This document shows, piece by piece, positions 17,497-27,331 of a DNA stretch of 64,000 nucleotides. The translations under genes were made by a program, and so were the position numbers. The notes beneath the pieces were generated by a model that was not told the DNA's origin, made no database searches, and saw only the letters and a list, made by a program, of their open reading frames with translations. The DNA is taken from NCBI GenBank assembly GCA_041480065.1, contig JBGOZF010000009.1:1-64000 (forward strand). Reading direction: 5' to 3'. The number at the start of each line of letters is the position of its first letter. The stretch's first letter is position 1. Source of the DNA: Fen-999 sp041480065. GTDB lineage: Bacteria > Pseudomonadota > Gammaproteobacteria > Burkholderiales > Rhodocyclaceae.

Positions 17497-18668
17497 GCCG
17501 GCAGCGCTTCTTCCACCAGCCGCAGCCAGTAGCGGATGCCGATCGGAATGACCGCATCGTTGAAATCGTAATGCGGACTATGCAGCATGCAACCGCCCTC
17601 GCCCGGGCCGTTGCCGAGCCACACATAGCAGCCGGGAACGACTGCCGAAAAGTAGGCAAAGTCCTCGGCACCCATGCTGGGCGGCAGATCGTTGAACACT
17701 TGGCCGCCTACGGCCACCTGACCGGCCACCTCGCGGCAAAGCGCGGTCGGCTCGGCAGCATTGACGGTGGGAGGATAGCCGCGGAAGAACTCGAGGCGCA
17801 CCTCGACACCATGGGCGAGTTCGATGCTCCGGCAGATCCGGCGCATGCCGGCCTCGATGGCATCCTGAAGTTCGGGCTTGAAGGTCCGTACCGTGCCGCC
17901 GAGGACGGCCGTTTCCGGCAGCACGTTGTCGGCATGACCCGCCTGGAAACGGGTGACACTGACCACGACCGGCTCCAGGGGATCGGTAGCGCGGCTGACC
18001 AACGCCTGCAGCGCCTGGACCAGGGCTGCGCCGGCCAGGACACTGTCGCTGCCCAGGTGAGGCATTGCGGCATGAACCCCGTGGCCGGTTACGATGATCT
18101 CGAAACGGTCGGCACCCGCCATCACCGGCCCGGCGGCGACCGCGAAGCTGCCCAGGGGCAGGCCAGGCCAGTTATGCATGCCGAATACTGCATCCATCGG
18201 GAAGCGATCGAACAGTCCCTCTTCGACCATCACCCGGGCGCCCCCCTCGTGTTCCTCCGCCGGCTGAAAGATGAAGTACACCGTGCCGTTGAAGGCTCCC
18301 TCGTCACGCAAAGCGACCAGTGCTTCCGCGGCACCGAGCAGCATGGCGGTGTGACCGTCGTGGCCGCAGGCATGCATGCAACCTTCGTGTCTCGAACGGT
18401 GCGGGAAGGTATTGAGTTCGACCAGCGGCAACGCGTCCATGTCGGCGCGCAGGCCGATCGAACGACCGCCGGTGCCGGCGGTGAGCCGGCCGACCACGCC
18501 CGTTGCCGCCAGCCCCCTATGCACCTTGATCCCGAGCTTCTCGAGATAGGTAGCCACCATGGCCGCAGTGCGCCGTTCCTCGAAAGCCAACTCGGGGTGG
18601 GCGTGCAGATCCCTGCGCAGGGCGGCGATGCGCGGATGGAGATCGTCGATCAGTTGCTTGAGTTGCAT
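17493..18668 (-). CDS. M20-family amidohydrolase (hippurate hydrolase-like)
   Basis: A 391-residue M20D metallopeptidase. The family motifs are present: HAHPELAFEE near residue 24-33, MHACGHDGHTAML (about 99-111) with metal-binding His/Asp, and PAEEHEGGA (about 135) with the catalytic glutamate pair. Close families cleave N-acyl amino acids (hippurate, N-acetyl-amino acids, amidobenzoyl compounds). No signal peptide. It stands alone, divergent from the binding-protein gene at 18808. Substrate not determined. Confidence 0.88.
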   Translation of the reverse strand: MQLKQLIDDLHPRIAALRRDLHAHPELAFEERRTAAMVATYLEKLGIKVHRGLAATGVVGRLTAGTGGRSIGLRADMDALPLVELNTFPHRSRHEGCMHACGHDGHTAMLLGAAEALVALRDEGAFNGTVYFIFQPAEEHEGGARVMVEEGLFDRFPMDAVFGMHNWPGLPLGSFAVAAGPVMAGADRFEIIVTGHGVHAAMPHLGSDSVLAGAALVQALQALVSRATDPLEPVVVSVTRFQAGHADNVLPETAVLGGTVRTFKPELQDAIEAGMRRICRSIELAHGVEVRLEFFRGYPPTVNAAEPTALCREVAGQVAVGGQVFNDLPPSMGAEDFAYFSAVVPGCYVWLGNGPGEGGCMLHSPHYDFNDAVIPIGIRYWLRLVEEALPA

Positions 18669-18807
18669 GATGGCCGATCAATGGTATCACCGCGTTGCGA
18701 CGACAAGCTGAAGCCACCCGGGAAGCCGCGCCGCTCTACTTGGTTCTGGGTGAAAACCTTCATATCGGGCATAATTCGCCGAAAGTCAGATCGGACCACC
18801 ATCCAAC

Positions 18808-19932
18808 GTGCATAAGACGCGCGCTGTCGTCCTCGCCCTCGCCTCCCTGTGGCTGGCATTTCATGCCTGCCCCGCTTGCACGGCACCGGTGTCGCTGCCG
18901 CCAACCGCCGTTCGGGGCGAGCCCGGAGAATCATCGGCGACTGAGCTTCCCCGTTTCAATTCCGCAGTGGACGTGGTCGTGTACAGGATCGCCCTGAAAA
19001 CCAGCGATCAGGACCTGGCGCCGATACCCCGGAGTCGACCGCTCCAGATCGCCGCCAACGGCCAGAGCGGGATCGCGGTCGTCTATCCGGATATCGGCGA
19101 GCCTTACCGCAGCATCTTCTCCAGCATCATCGAAGGCATAGAGGACAAGGCGAAGGGCTCGGTTCCGGCGTTTGCCATCGGTGCCAACCCGAACATCCAG
19201 AACCTCGCCGCCGAGTTGCGACGCCAGAACGTCCAGATCGTCATTGCGCTTGGCCGCAACGGTTTTCGGGCCACCGCCGGGCTCGAACGCGACATCGGTG
19301 TGGTCGTCGGCGGCGTGATTTCCATGCCTGAGTCGGAAATGCAGGGAACCACCGTGCATAGCATGGCACCGGATCCGGCCCTGCTGCTGGAAAGACTGAA
19401 AGGATTATTGCCATCGATCCGGCGGGTATACGTGGTTTACGATCCGCGCCAGAACACCTGGCTGATCCGCCTCGCCCGCGACGCCGCCAGGAGCCTCGGA
19501 CTCGAACTGGTCGCCCAGGAAGCACAGGACCTGAAATCGGCGATGCGCTTATACCAGGAGGATATCAACAACGCTGATCCCAAACGCGATGCTTTCTGGC
19601 TGCCGCAGGATTCGGTGACCGTCGAAGAGTCGGCGACCTTGCCCTTCGTGCTTCAGGAAGCCTGGTCGCGTTCGCTGGTGGTCTTTTCCAGCAGCGTCGG
19701 CCACGTCAAGCGCGGTGCGCTGTTCTCCCTCTATCCGGATAACGTCGAACTCGGGCGCAACCTGGCCAAGTATGCCCTCAACCATATGGCTTCCGCCGCC
19801 CAGCCGACGCGGGCCATCGTTCCGCTCAAGGAAGTGCTGATGGCGGTCAACCTGCGTACGGCCGCCCACGTCGGCGTCAATCTCGCAGGACGCCAACAGC
19901 AAGCTTTCGACATGGTGTATCCCGACCAATGA
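18808..19932 (+). CDS. ABC_sub_bind-type periplasmic binding protein
   Basis: A 374-residue exported protein starting with GTG, with a signal sequence ending near AFHACPACTAP (a Cys may be lipidated). The region from about residue 90 (GIAVVYPDIGEPYRSIFSSI) matches the ABC_sub_bind family (PF04392): VIALGRNGF, VYVVYDPRQNTW and SSSVGHVKRGALFSLYPD. There are no transport genes; the stop overlaps the 1503-residue sensor start (ATGA), so it probably presents a ligand to that sensor. The start codon has no clear ribosome site. Confidence 0.82.
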   Translation: MHKTRAVVLALASLWLAFHACPACTAPVSLPPTAVRGEPGESSATELPRFNSAVDVVVYRIALKTSDQDLAPIPRSRPLQIAANGQSGIAVVYPDIGEPYRSIFSSIIEGIEDKAKGSVPAFAIGANPNIQNLAAELRRQNVQIVIALGRNGFRATAGLERDIGVVVGGVISMPESEMQGTTVHSMAPDPALLLERLKGLLPSIRRVYVVYDPRQNTWLIRLARDAARSLGLELVAQEAQDLKSAMRLYQEDINNADPKRDAFWLPQDSVTVEESATLPFVLQEAWSRSLVVFSSSVGHVKRGALFSLYPDNVELGRNLAKYALNHMASAAQPTRAIVPLKEVLMAVNLRTAAHVGVNLAGRQQQAFDMVYPDQ

Positions 19933-22900
19933 ACCGACTGAACCGTATGGTCCACAATACCTCGTTCAGCCGCCAGATCGCGGTCATGGTCGCCGTCGCC
20001 GTGTTGAGCCTGGCGTTCGCGTCTTCGCTGGCCATATCCTGGCAAAGCAGCCGCCAGATCCAGACCAACCTGCTCGAACAGGGCCGCCAGATCACCGACA
20101 ACCTGGCTCGTCAGAGCAAGCTGGCGCTGCTCTACGAGGCGCCGGAAAACGCGGCCGAGGCGGTAACGGTAACGCTCGCCTTCCCCGATGTCACTTCCCT
20201 TGAAATCCGGCATGCCGACGGGCGCCTGCTGCTCAACCGAAGCAAATCCGCCGATGGGCAGCCCGTTGCCCAACCTGTCGCCGTCCGTTCGTTCGAACCC
20301 GCCCATCTGGAATCGGATACCGACGACGCCTGGCGCTTCGTGGCCCCGGTCGTCGCCGGTGGCCAGGAAAGATCGCCCTTCGAAGTTGCCGACCAGCCGC
20401 AGGAACTGCTTGGCTTCGTCAGCGTGACGCAGAGCAAGGCCACGCTCTCACGCATGCGCAATGAAGTGTTCATTGTCAACTTCGCCGTATCGTTCTTCTT
20501 CGCCTTCCTGTTCCTGGTCATCGTGCGTGCGCTGACCGCGCGCATGACCCAGCCGCTGGACCGGCTGTCGGCCGCCATGGCGCAAGCCGAGGCCGGAACG
20601 CTCGGCGTCCGGGCTAGGCCGGGTGGTCCCAGCGACATCGTCCACATGGCACAGGCCTTCAACAAGATGATGGCGGTCCTGGAAGAGCGCGAGCAGGAGC
20701 TGCGTGCCGCTCGCGACAGTGCCTTGAAATTCGCCAAGCTGAAAGCCGACTTCGCCGCCACCGTCAGCCATGAAATCCGTACCCCCTTGAACGGCGTGGT
20801 CGGTACGCTCGACATCCTGATGGCTACCGAGCTGCCATCCAAGCAACGCCAGTTCGTCGAGATCGCCTGGGATTCGTCCCAGTACCTGCTCGACCTGATC
20901 AACAACATCCTCGACTTCTCCAAACTCGAGGCCGGCAAGGTGGAGATCGAACGGACGGAGTTCGGCGTCGCCCACACCATCGAGGACGTCCTCGAACTGC
21001 TGTCGACGCAGACGCTGCAGAAAGGACTCGACCTCGGCTACCTGATAGCGCCGGAAGTGCCGTCGCGTCTCAAGGGTGACCCGCGCCGCCTGCGTCAGGT
21101 GCTGATCAACCTGGTCGGCAACGCCATAAAGTTCACCGAGAGCGGTGGCGTCGAAGTGCAGGTCGCCGTTGGCGCTCATGCCCCGGACGGGCTGTGGCAA
21201 GGGCAGGGCGATCTGTGGATCCGATTCGAAGTTCATGACACGGGTATCGGCATTCACCCGGATGCGCAAGCCGCGATCTTCGATTCCTTCACCCAGGCAG
21301 ACACCTCGACCACGCGCCGCTTCGGCGGCTCCGGTCTCGGATTGGCCATCTGCAAGCAACTCGTCGGGCTGATGGGCGGCGAGATCGGTGTTGAAAGCAC
21401 ACCGGGCGTCGGCAGCCGCTTCTGGTTCGAATTGCCGCTGACCAAGGTCGAAGACGCGAAACCGGCGCCGCAGCGGCCGTGTTGGCCGAGCTTGCGCGCG
21501 CTCGTGGTCGACGAAAGCGAAATCGCCCGTCGTTTCCTGCAACAGGCGCTCGCCGATTGGGGCTTCAACTGTCAAGCGACGGCCGATGCGGAAAGCACGC
21601 TGGCCGCGCTTGCCGCCGCGCGGGCGCTAGGCAAACCCTACGACTTGGTCATACTCGACATGGCATTCGCCAGCACCGACGGCGACAGCCTGCCGCTCCG
21701 GATCCGGAGCGAGAATCCTGCCAGCCTGCATCTCATACTCATGAACCGGTACGGCGTCGAGCATGTTGACGAAGCCGTCCAGGCCGACGCGTACCTGGCC
21801 AAACCGCTGAAACTGGAACGCCTGATCGAGGCCATCACCGGCGCGCTCGGCGCCGGCGAGGAAGCCGGCAGCCGGAGTCCCGTCGTCTCCGCCGAGACCC
21901 TGGTTCCCAGGGCTCCGGGCAACTACCGGATCCTGGTGGTCGAAGACAACCGTACCAACCAGACCATCGTTCGCGGCATGCTTTCCGTACTCGGCTGCCA
22001 CGCCGACGTAGCGGACAACGGCCAGGAGGGCCTGGCCGCATTCAGGCACGGCCCGTGGGACTTGGTGCTGATGGATTGCGCCATGCCGGACATGGATGGC
22101 TACGAGGTCACGGCGGCGATACGGAGTCTGGAGGACAGCCGTAGCGGCCGCACGCCGATCGTGGCCATGACCGCCAACGTTCAACCTTCCGACGTCGAGA
22201 AGTGTCTTGCCTCGGGCATGGACGACCACCTGGCGAAGCCCTTGACGCTCGACCATCTGACCGAGAAGCTCCAGCGCTGGATTCCGCGCTTTGCGGCAGT
22301 GCCGCAGCCACCCGAACCCTTGCGTACGGTCGAGCCGGCGGTTCAGGAACGCAGCACCGCCCCGCTCGATCAGGCGTTTCTCGGCAAACTGCGCGAAGCA
22401 CTTGGCAGCGCCCTCGGCGAAGCCATCCAGCCGTTCCTCGAGGACATGCCGATCTACCTCGAAGACATGGAGCAGGCAGCGGCGGCGGGCAGCGGCGAAC
22501 AACTGCGTCGTGCCGCCCATGCCATCAAGGGCGCCGCCGGCAACCTGGGTGCCGGACCGCTGGCCAAGGTGGCCAGGGAGATCGAGGAGAAGGCCGAGAT
22601 CGGAGAGATCGACGCCGCCGCCGAGATGCTGTCCCGGGCGCGGGCCGAATATGCCCTGGCGCATCAGGCCTTGCTTGAAGAACTGGACAGCGAGCCGGTA
22701 CAACCAGCCCAGAATGCCGCCAGAGGCACCTTGGTCCTCGTGGTCGACGATGATCGCAGCACGCGCTCGGCCTTGCGCTATGCGTTGCAGCGCAGCGGTT
22801 TCTCGGTCGAAGAGGCCGTCGACGGCGCCAAGGCGCTGGCGATGGTGGACCGCATCAGTCCGGACGTGATCCTCATGGATGCCATGATGCCGGAGATGGA

Positions 22901-24440
22901 CGGCTTCACCGCCTGCGCCAAGCTCCAGGAAACCGCTCACGGCAAGGAAATTCCGGTCCTGATGATCACGGCGCTCGATGACAACCATTCGATCCAGCGC
23001 GCCTTTGCCGCCGGCGCCAGCGATTACATTCCCAAGCCGATCAACCTGGCGGTGGTCAACCAGCGCGTCAAGCGCGTCGTCGAGGCCAACCGGGCCGAGC
23101 GTTATGTTCGTCACCTCGCCTTCAACGACACCCTGACCGGCCTGCCCAACCGGGTGCTCTTCGCGGACAATCTCGACCGGGCGATCGAACGCGCCGAGAG
23201 TCACGGCCAGTCGCTGGCGGTGCTCTTCCTCGACCTCGACCGCTTCAAATTCGTCAACGACACGCTCGGCCACGAAATCGGCGACCGGCTGCTGAAGGCG
23301 GTCGCCGGCCGCATCAAATGCTGTGTGCGTTCGACGGACTGCGTCGCCCGTTTGGGTGGCGACGAATTCACCGTTCTGCTCGACGACCTTTCCGCCCCGG
23401 CGCTCGCCGCCAACGCCGCGCAGAAGATCTGCCGCTCTCTGGCATCGCCATTCGAGATCGACGGCCAGGACATCTACGTATCCACCAGTATCGGCATCTC
23501 CATCTATCCGGCCGACGGCACCGACGTCAGCACCCTGCTGCGCCGTGCCGACACGGCCATGTACCGTGCCAAACGGGGCAGCGGCGGCTTCCAGTTCTAC
23601 GAGGCCGGTATGGAAGCCTCGATCTCCGAGCACCTGCGCATGGACAGTTCCCTGCGCCGGGCTCTCGAGCGCAATGAACTCATGGTCTATTACCAGCCCA
23701 AGGCCGACACCAGCAGCGGCCGCATCACCGGCATGGAGGCCTTGGTGCGCTGGAAGCATCCGGTCCGCGGCATGATCTCTCCGCTCGAGTTCATCCCGTT
23801 GGCAGAAGAAACCGGTCTCATCAGGCCGATCGGCGAATTCGTCCTGCGCACCGCCTGTGCGCAGACTCGGGAATGGCTGGCGGCAGGCGCGCCCGACCTG
23901 AGCATCGCGGTCAACATCTCCAGCGTGCAGTTGAAGGAAAAAGGGTTCAGCGACACCGTGGCCTCGGTCCTGCGCGATACCGGTCTGGACCCCAAGCATC
24001 TGACCCTGGAGATTACCGAAAGCGTGCTGATGGAACATGCCCGCGAATCCGTGTCCATGTTGCAAGAGCTGAAGAGCATCGGCCTGCACCTTGAAATCGA
24101 CGACTTCGGCACCGGCTATTCGTCCCTCGCCTACCTGAAGCGCTTCCCGGTCGATGCGCTCAAGGTGGACCGCACCTTCACCCGCGAAATGACCACCAAT
24201 CCGGACGACGCCTCGATCGTCGCCGGCATGATCGCCCTCGCCCACAGCCTGCGGCTCAAGGTGGTGGCGGAAGGCGTCGAAACGCTCGAACAACGCGAAT
24301 TTCTCATCCGCCTGGAATGCGATTCCATCCAGGGCTACTATTTGGCCGAGCCCCTGCCGGCAAGCGAATTCGCCGACCGGATCCTGAAACCGAACTTCCC
24401 GGCCATGGAATTGGCCGAAAACTCGAAAAGAGAGCAGTGA
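19929..24440 (+). CDS. Giant hybrid kinase: HAMP-HK-REC-REC-Hpt-REC-GGDEF-EAL
   Basis: A 1503-residue inner-membrane protein. Membrane helices at about 17-38 and 178-200 flank a periplasmic domain; then HAMP, HisKA (SHEIRTPLNG, His about 282), HATPase_c (GNAIKFTESGG, GGSGLGLAICKQL), a degenerate receiver (about 519-640, ILDMAF), a canonical receiver (667-790, LVLMDCAMPDMDG), Hpt (810-915, HAIKGAAGNLGA), a third receiver (934-1050, VILMDAMMPEMDG), GGDEF (1060-1225, RLGGDEFTVLLDD with RSTD inhibitory site) and EAL (1240-1495, GMEALVRW, IDDFGTGYSS). A complete phosphorelay and both c-di-GMP enzymes are in one chain. It is coupled to the binding protein upstream. Confidence 0.93.
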   Translation: MNRLNRMVHNTSFSRQIAVMVAVAVLSLAFASSLAISWQSSRQIQTNLLEQGRQITDNLARQSKLALLYEAPENAAEAVTVTLAFPDVTSLEIRHADGRLLLNRSKSADGQPVAQPVAVRSFEPAHLESDTDDAWRFVAPVVAGGQERSPFEVADQPQELLGFVSVTQSKATLSRMRNEVFIVNFAVSFFFAFLFLVIVRALTARMTQPLDRLSAAMAQAEAGTLGVRARPGGPSDIVHMAQAFNKMMAVLEEREQELRAARDSALKFAKLKADFAATVSHEIRTPLNGVVGTLDILMATELPSKQRQFVEIAWDSSQYLLDLINNILDFSKLEAGKVEIERTEFGVAHTIEDVLELLSTQTLQKGLDLGYLIAPEVPSRLKGDPRRLRQVLINLVGNAIKFTESGGVEVQVAVGAHAPDGLWQGQGDLWIRFEVHDTGIGIHPDAQAAIFDSFTQADTSTTRRFGGSGLGLAICKQLVGLMGGEIGVESTPGVGSRFWFELPLTKVEDAKPAPQRPCWPSLRALVVDESEIARRFLQQALADWGFNCQATADAESTLAALAAARALGKPYDLVILDMAFASTDGDSLPLRIRSENPASLHLILMNRYGVEHVDEAVQADAYLAKPLKLERLIEAITGALGAGEEAGSRSPVVSAETLVPRAPGNYRILVVEDNRTNQTIVRGMLSVLGCHADVADNGQEGLAAFRHGPWDLVLMDCAMPDMDGYEVTAAIRSLEDSRSGRTPIVAMTANVQPSDVEKCLASGMDDHLAKPLTLDHLTEKLQRWIPRFAAVPQPPEPLRTVEPAVQERSTAPLDQAFLGKLREALGSALGEAIQPFLEDMPIYLEDMEQAAAAGSGEQLRRAAHAIKGAAGNLGAGPLAKVAREIEEKAEIGEIDAAAEMLSRARAEYALAHQALLEELDSEPVQPAQNAARGTLVLVVDDDRSTRSALRYALQRSGFSVEEAVDGAKALAMVDRISPDVILMDAMMPEMDGFTACAKLQETAHGKEIPVLMITALDDNHSIQRAFAAGASDYIPKPINLAVVNQRVKRVVEANRAERYVRHLAFNDTLTGLPNRVLFADNLDRAIERAESHGQSLAVLFLDLDRFKFVNDTLGHEIGDRLLKAVAGRIKCCVRSTDCVARLGGDEFTVLLDDLSAPALAANAAQKICRSLASPFEIDGQDIYVSTSIGISIYPADGTDVSTLLRRADTAMYRAKRGSGGFQFYEAGMEASISEHLRMDSSLRRALERNELMVYYQPKADTSSGRITGMEALVRWKHPVRGMISPLEFIPLAEETGLIRPIGEFVLRTACAQTREWLAAGAPDLSIAVNISSVQLKEKGFSDTVASVLRDTGLDPKHLTLEITESVLMEHARESVSMLQELKSIGLHLEIDDFGTGYSSLAYLKRFPVDALKVDRTFTREMTTNPDDASIVAGMIALAHSLRLKVVAEGVETLEQREFLIRLECDSIQGYYLAEPLPASEFADRILKPNFPAMELAENSKREQ

Positions 24441-24615
24441 AAGCCCCTCGGATCAAACGAACGTCTGATTATCACCAAGGTAATACTTGCTACCTGCCTC
24501 TGATCGTCTCGCTTTCCAAGGAACAGCCGAAACCGGTTCTTCTGAGAGTTCGGCGAAAGGCGTGAGCTGAAGAGACGGTTTTCGGGGTCGGGATTGAGTT
24601 CTGGGAGGCACCGAT

Positions 24616-26505
24616 ATGAGCGGCAAGACTGCATTCGCTCACGACAACGCGGAACACGGGGACCAGTCCGCTCAGCACACGCCGGAAGTGGCGGACGTGC
24701 TGGTGGCCTACCTCGAGCAAATAGGCGTCGAGTACGTATTCGGCATACCCGGCGGCGCCATTGAACCTCTGTACAACGCCCTGGCCAGAAGCGAGCGCCG
24801 GGGTGGCCCGCGACACGTCCTCGCCCGCCATGAGTCCGGGGCGGCATTCATGGCCGACGGCTATGCCCGCGAAACCGGCCGTCTCGGCGTCTGTTGCGCG
24901 ACTTCCGGCCCCGGCGCCACAAATCTGATCACCGGGGTTTCCTGCGCCCGCGAAAATGGCACGCCGCTCCTCGTCATCACCGCCCAACCAGCCCTGCCGG
25001 TCATGGGCAAGAACGCATTGCAGGAATCCGCCTGCACGGGCATCAACACCCTGTCGATGTTCCGACATTGCACACGCTACAACTCTCTCGTTTCGCACCC
25101 AGGGCAACTCGAAGCCAAACTGATCGCCGCCCTGCAAAGCGCAATTCGGCCGCCGCGCGGCCCCGCTCACCTGAGCTTCCCGACCGACGTCTTCCGCAGT
25201 CCCAGCCCCTATGCGACGCCCTCGTATGACCTGAACAGTCTGTTGTCTCCTTCGTCGCTGATCGACGGGGACTCGGTGGCCGAGTTCCAGGAGATGCTGG
25301 CCGAAGCCAAGAAGATCATCTTCGCCATTGGCGCCGGTTGCGGCGAGGCAATCGGCGCTATTCTCCAATTCGTTCTCGAGCACAACATCTCTTTCGTCAC
25401 CACGCCCGACGGCAAGGGCCTGGTCAACCCCCGCCATCCGCTTTTCCGCGGCGTGTTCGGATTCGCGGGCCACGCGGATGCCGAGACGGCGTTACGCGAC
25501 CCTGACGTCGATCTGCTCGTCGTCATCGGTGCCAACCTGGGTGAATGGAATAGCGGTGGCTGGAGCGATACCCTGCTCAATGAACGCCTGATTCATGTCG
25601 ACGAGTCGGAGGAGAACTTCGCCACCACTCCGATGGCTCAACTGCATGTCCGCGGCCGCATTCGCACCATCTTCGAACGCCTGAACGAACGCCCCGGCAG
25701 TCCAAAGGTTGCCACGGAAGAACGCCCACAAGATCCGACCAATCTCTTGGTCGCCTCGTGGGGTCCGATACCCATGCTGCGAGACTGCCATCAGTTCGAC
25801 AGCGATGCGACGCCAATCACGCCGCAACGGCTGATGAAGGAACTGGGACGATTGTTTCCTGCCACCACCCGATTCCTTGCCGACGCCGGCTGCAGCGTCG
25901 CCTGGGCCACGCACTATCTCCACCCAACCGACCGCCGTATGGGCGAACGACGTTTGACGAACGGGGAGGGGCGACGAACCAGAAGTCGAATGCAAAGCGC
26001 CAGCGGCAGACGGCAGGTAACGTCCGGCAGCCGTCGGCAGAGCAGCGGCGGCTGGCTGCGTGTTACGGTGAATTTCGCGCCCATGGGCTGGGCCATCGGC
26101 GCAGTAGTCGGAACGGCAGTAGGCAACCCGGATGTTCCGGTGGTCTGCATCACCGGCGACGGCAGCATGCTGATGAACGGCCAGGAGATCTCCGCCGCGG
26201 TCGCCGAGAATCTGACCGTCATCTTCGTCGTCCTGAACGATGCCGCATTGGGCATGGTCAAGCATGGACAGCGGTTGGGCGGAGCCGAACAGACCGCCTT
26301 TAGTCTTCCGACCACCGATTTTGCCGCCATGGCACGCGCCATGGGTGCGCAGGCCTACACCATCCGCAGCCCGGATGACATGGCTGCACTTCCGATCGAG
26401 GCAATCTGCACACGCAATGGGCCGACGCTACTCGATGTCCATATCGACCCGGAACAAGTTCCGCCCATGAAGCAGCGTGTCCGTATCCTGGCTACGACTC
26501 AATAG
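24616..26505 (+). CDS. ThDP-dependent enzyme, acetolactate synthase-like
   Basis: A 629-residue thiamine-diphosphate enzyme. The N-terminal PYR domain (about 20-190) has FGIPGGAIEPLYNAL and RHESGAAFMADGYAR, which carries the catalytic glutamate; the central domain follows; the C-terminal PP domain has GDGSMLMNGQEI with LNDAALG closing the ThDP motif. Family chemistry is decarboxylation of a 2-oxo acid followed by ligation to an acceptor. Closest in feel to IlvB-like proteins, but no small subunit (IlvN/H) is present and the partners are citrate-synthase-like genes, so the product is unlikely to be acetolactate for branched-chain amino acids. An in-frame insertion lies at residues about 440-475. 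The start follows GGGAGGCACC. Confidence 0.85.
   Translation: MSGKTAFAHDNAEHGDQSAQHTPEVADVLVAYLEQIGVEYVFGIPGGAIEPLYNALARSERRGGPRHVLARHESGAAFMADGYARETGRLGVCCATSGPGATNLITGVSCARENGTPLLVITAQPALPVMGKNALQESACTGINTLSMFRHCTRYNSLVSHPGQLEAKLIAALQSAIRPPRGPAHLSFPTDVFRSPSPYATPSYDLNSLLSPSSLIDGDSVAEFQEMLAEAKKIIFAIGAGCGEAIGAILQFVLEHNISFVTTPDGKGLVNPRHPLFRGVFGFAGHADAETALRDPDVDLLVVIGANLGEWNSGGWSDTLLNERLIHVDESEENFATTPMAQLHVRGRIRTIFERLNERPGSPKVATEERPQDPTNLLVASWGPIPMLRDCHQFDSDATPITPQRLMKELGRLFPATTRFLADAGCSVAWATHYLHPTDRRMGERRLTNGEGRRTRSRMQSASGRRQVTSGSRRQSSGGWLRVTVNFAPMGWAIGAVVGTAVGNPDVPVVCITGDGSMLMNGQEISAAVAENLTVIFVVLNDAALGMVKHGQRLGGAEQTAFSLPTTDFAAMARAMGAQAYTIRSPDDMAALPIEAICTRNGPTLLDVHIDPEQVPPMKQRVRILATTQ
25930..26050 (+). 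other. Low-complexity in-frame insertion within the ThDP enzyme gene
   Basis: Codons about 440-475 encode a run dominated by Arg, Ser, Gly and Gln (for example RRQVTSGSRRQSSGG) with no hydrophobic core residues. It lies just before the conserved NFAPMGWAIGAVVG of the PP domain. The DNA shows repeated GGCAG and CAGACGGCAG-like words, as in dispersed intergenic repeats. I infer that a repeat entered the gene in frame at a surface loop. The alternative is a natural variable linker. Confidence 0.45.
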
Positions 26506-26509
26506 GCAG

Positions 26510-27331
26510 ATGTCTCAAGACACGACGAAGGAAGTCATTCACTCGCGCATCTGGCAGGAAGAAGCAGAGGCTGACAACCCATTCGCAGCGCGCGTTGCTT
26601 GGTGCCACGGCTTCGACGTCTATGGCGATATGCTCGGCAAAGCCAGGTGGGTGGAAATGCTCCATCTTCTCTTCCGAGGTGAAGCGCCCTCGGAGGAAGC
26701 GGCCCAACTGCTGGAATCTCTCGCGGTAGCGCTTGCCAACCCGGGCCCGCGCGATCCATCCGTCCACGCCGCCATGTGCGGCGGTACCGGTGGTTCGCCA
26801 GCGGCGGCGGCGCTCATGGCCGCCCTTGCCGTCGGCGCCGGCAACCTCTTTGGCGGACACGAGATACTTCTGGCGGTACAAGACTGGTCTGATTGCGGAA
26901 CCGACATCGAGGCGTGGCGCAACCGGCTGAGCAACCGTCCGCCAGCCGTCGGCGCCAGCGCCTGGCCCAAGCCCGAACATCCGCCCGGCTTCGATCCCCA
27001 TGGTGTGCAGGCCACACTGATCGTGCGGCAGACACTGACGTGCCTCGCCGGGCTCAGTCCGGGTGCGCACCTCCCCTGGCTAAAGGAAATGAGGCCCGAC
27101 CTTGAAACCGCCGCCGGGTTGCCCCTCAGCCTCACAGGCGTTACCGCGGCCGCGTTCGCCGACCTTGGTTTCGCGCCGGAGCAGGCAGAGACCCTCCATC
27201 TGATACTGCGTCTCCCCGGCGCTGCGGTTCATGCTCTTGAGCAATGGGAATTCGGTCATAAGAAGTTCCCTTTCTATCAAATCGAATTCGAAACCGATCA
27301 TCCAGATCAGTCGCAGGAGGCCGAGGCGTGA
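26510..27331 (+). CDS. Citrate-synthase-fold protein 1, catalytic residues altered
   Basis: A 273-residue protein, the size of short citrate synthase/citryl-CoA lyase-type enzymes. The N-terminal GFDVYGDMLG and HLLFRGEAPSEEAAQLLESL match the family start. By eye, the GPLHGGA motif reads GNLFGGH (catalytic His becomes F114), the second His may remain (EHPPGFDP, H157), and the catalytic Asp of the PNVD motif aligns with T209. Start at ATG 26510, 4 nt after the ThDP gene; the stop overlaps the next gene. Citrate synthase chemistry therefore looks doubtful; it may bind acyl-CoA, form a heteromer with the next protein, or do something new. Confidence 0.7.
   Translation: MSQDTTKEVIHSRIWQEEAEADNPFAARVAWCHGFDVYGDMLGKARWVEMLHLLFRGEAPSEEAAQLLESLAVALANPGPRDPSVHAAMCGGTGGSPAAAALMAALAVGAGNLFGGHEILLAVQDWSDCGTDIEAWRNRLSNRPPAVGASAWPKPEHPPGFDPHGVQATLIVRQTLTCLAGLSPGAHLPWLKEMRPDLETAAGLPLSLTGVTAAAFADLGFAPEQAETLHLILRLPGAAVHALEQWEFGHKKFPFYQIEFETDHPDQSQEAEA

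Noticed and set aside
21627..24293. An 888-codon open frame on the minus strand
   Set aside because: Antisense to the hybrid kinase, with repetitive His/Asp/Gly composition typical of mirrored GC-rich coding DNA and no domain pattern.
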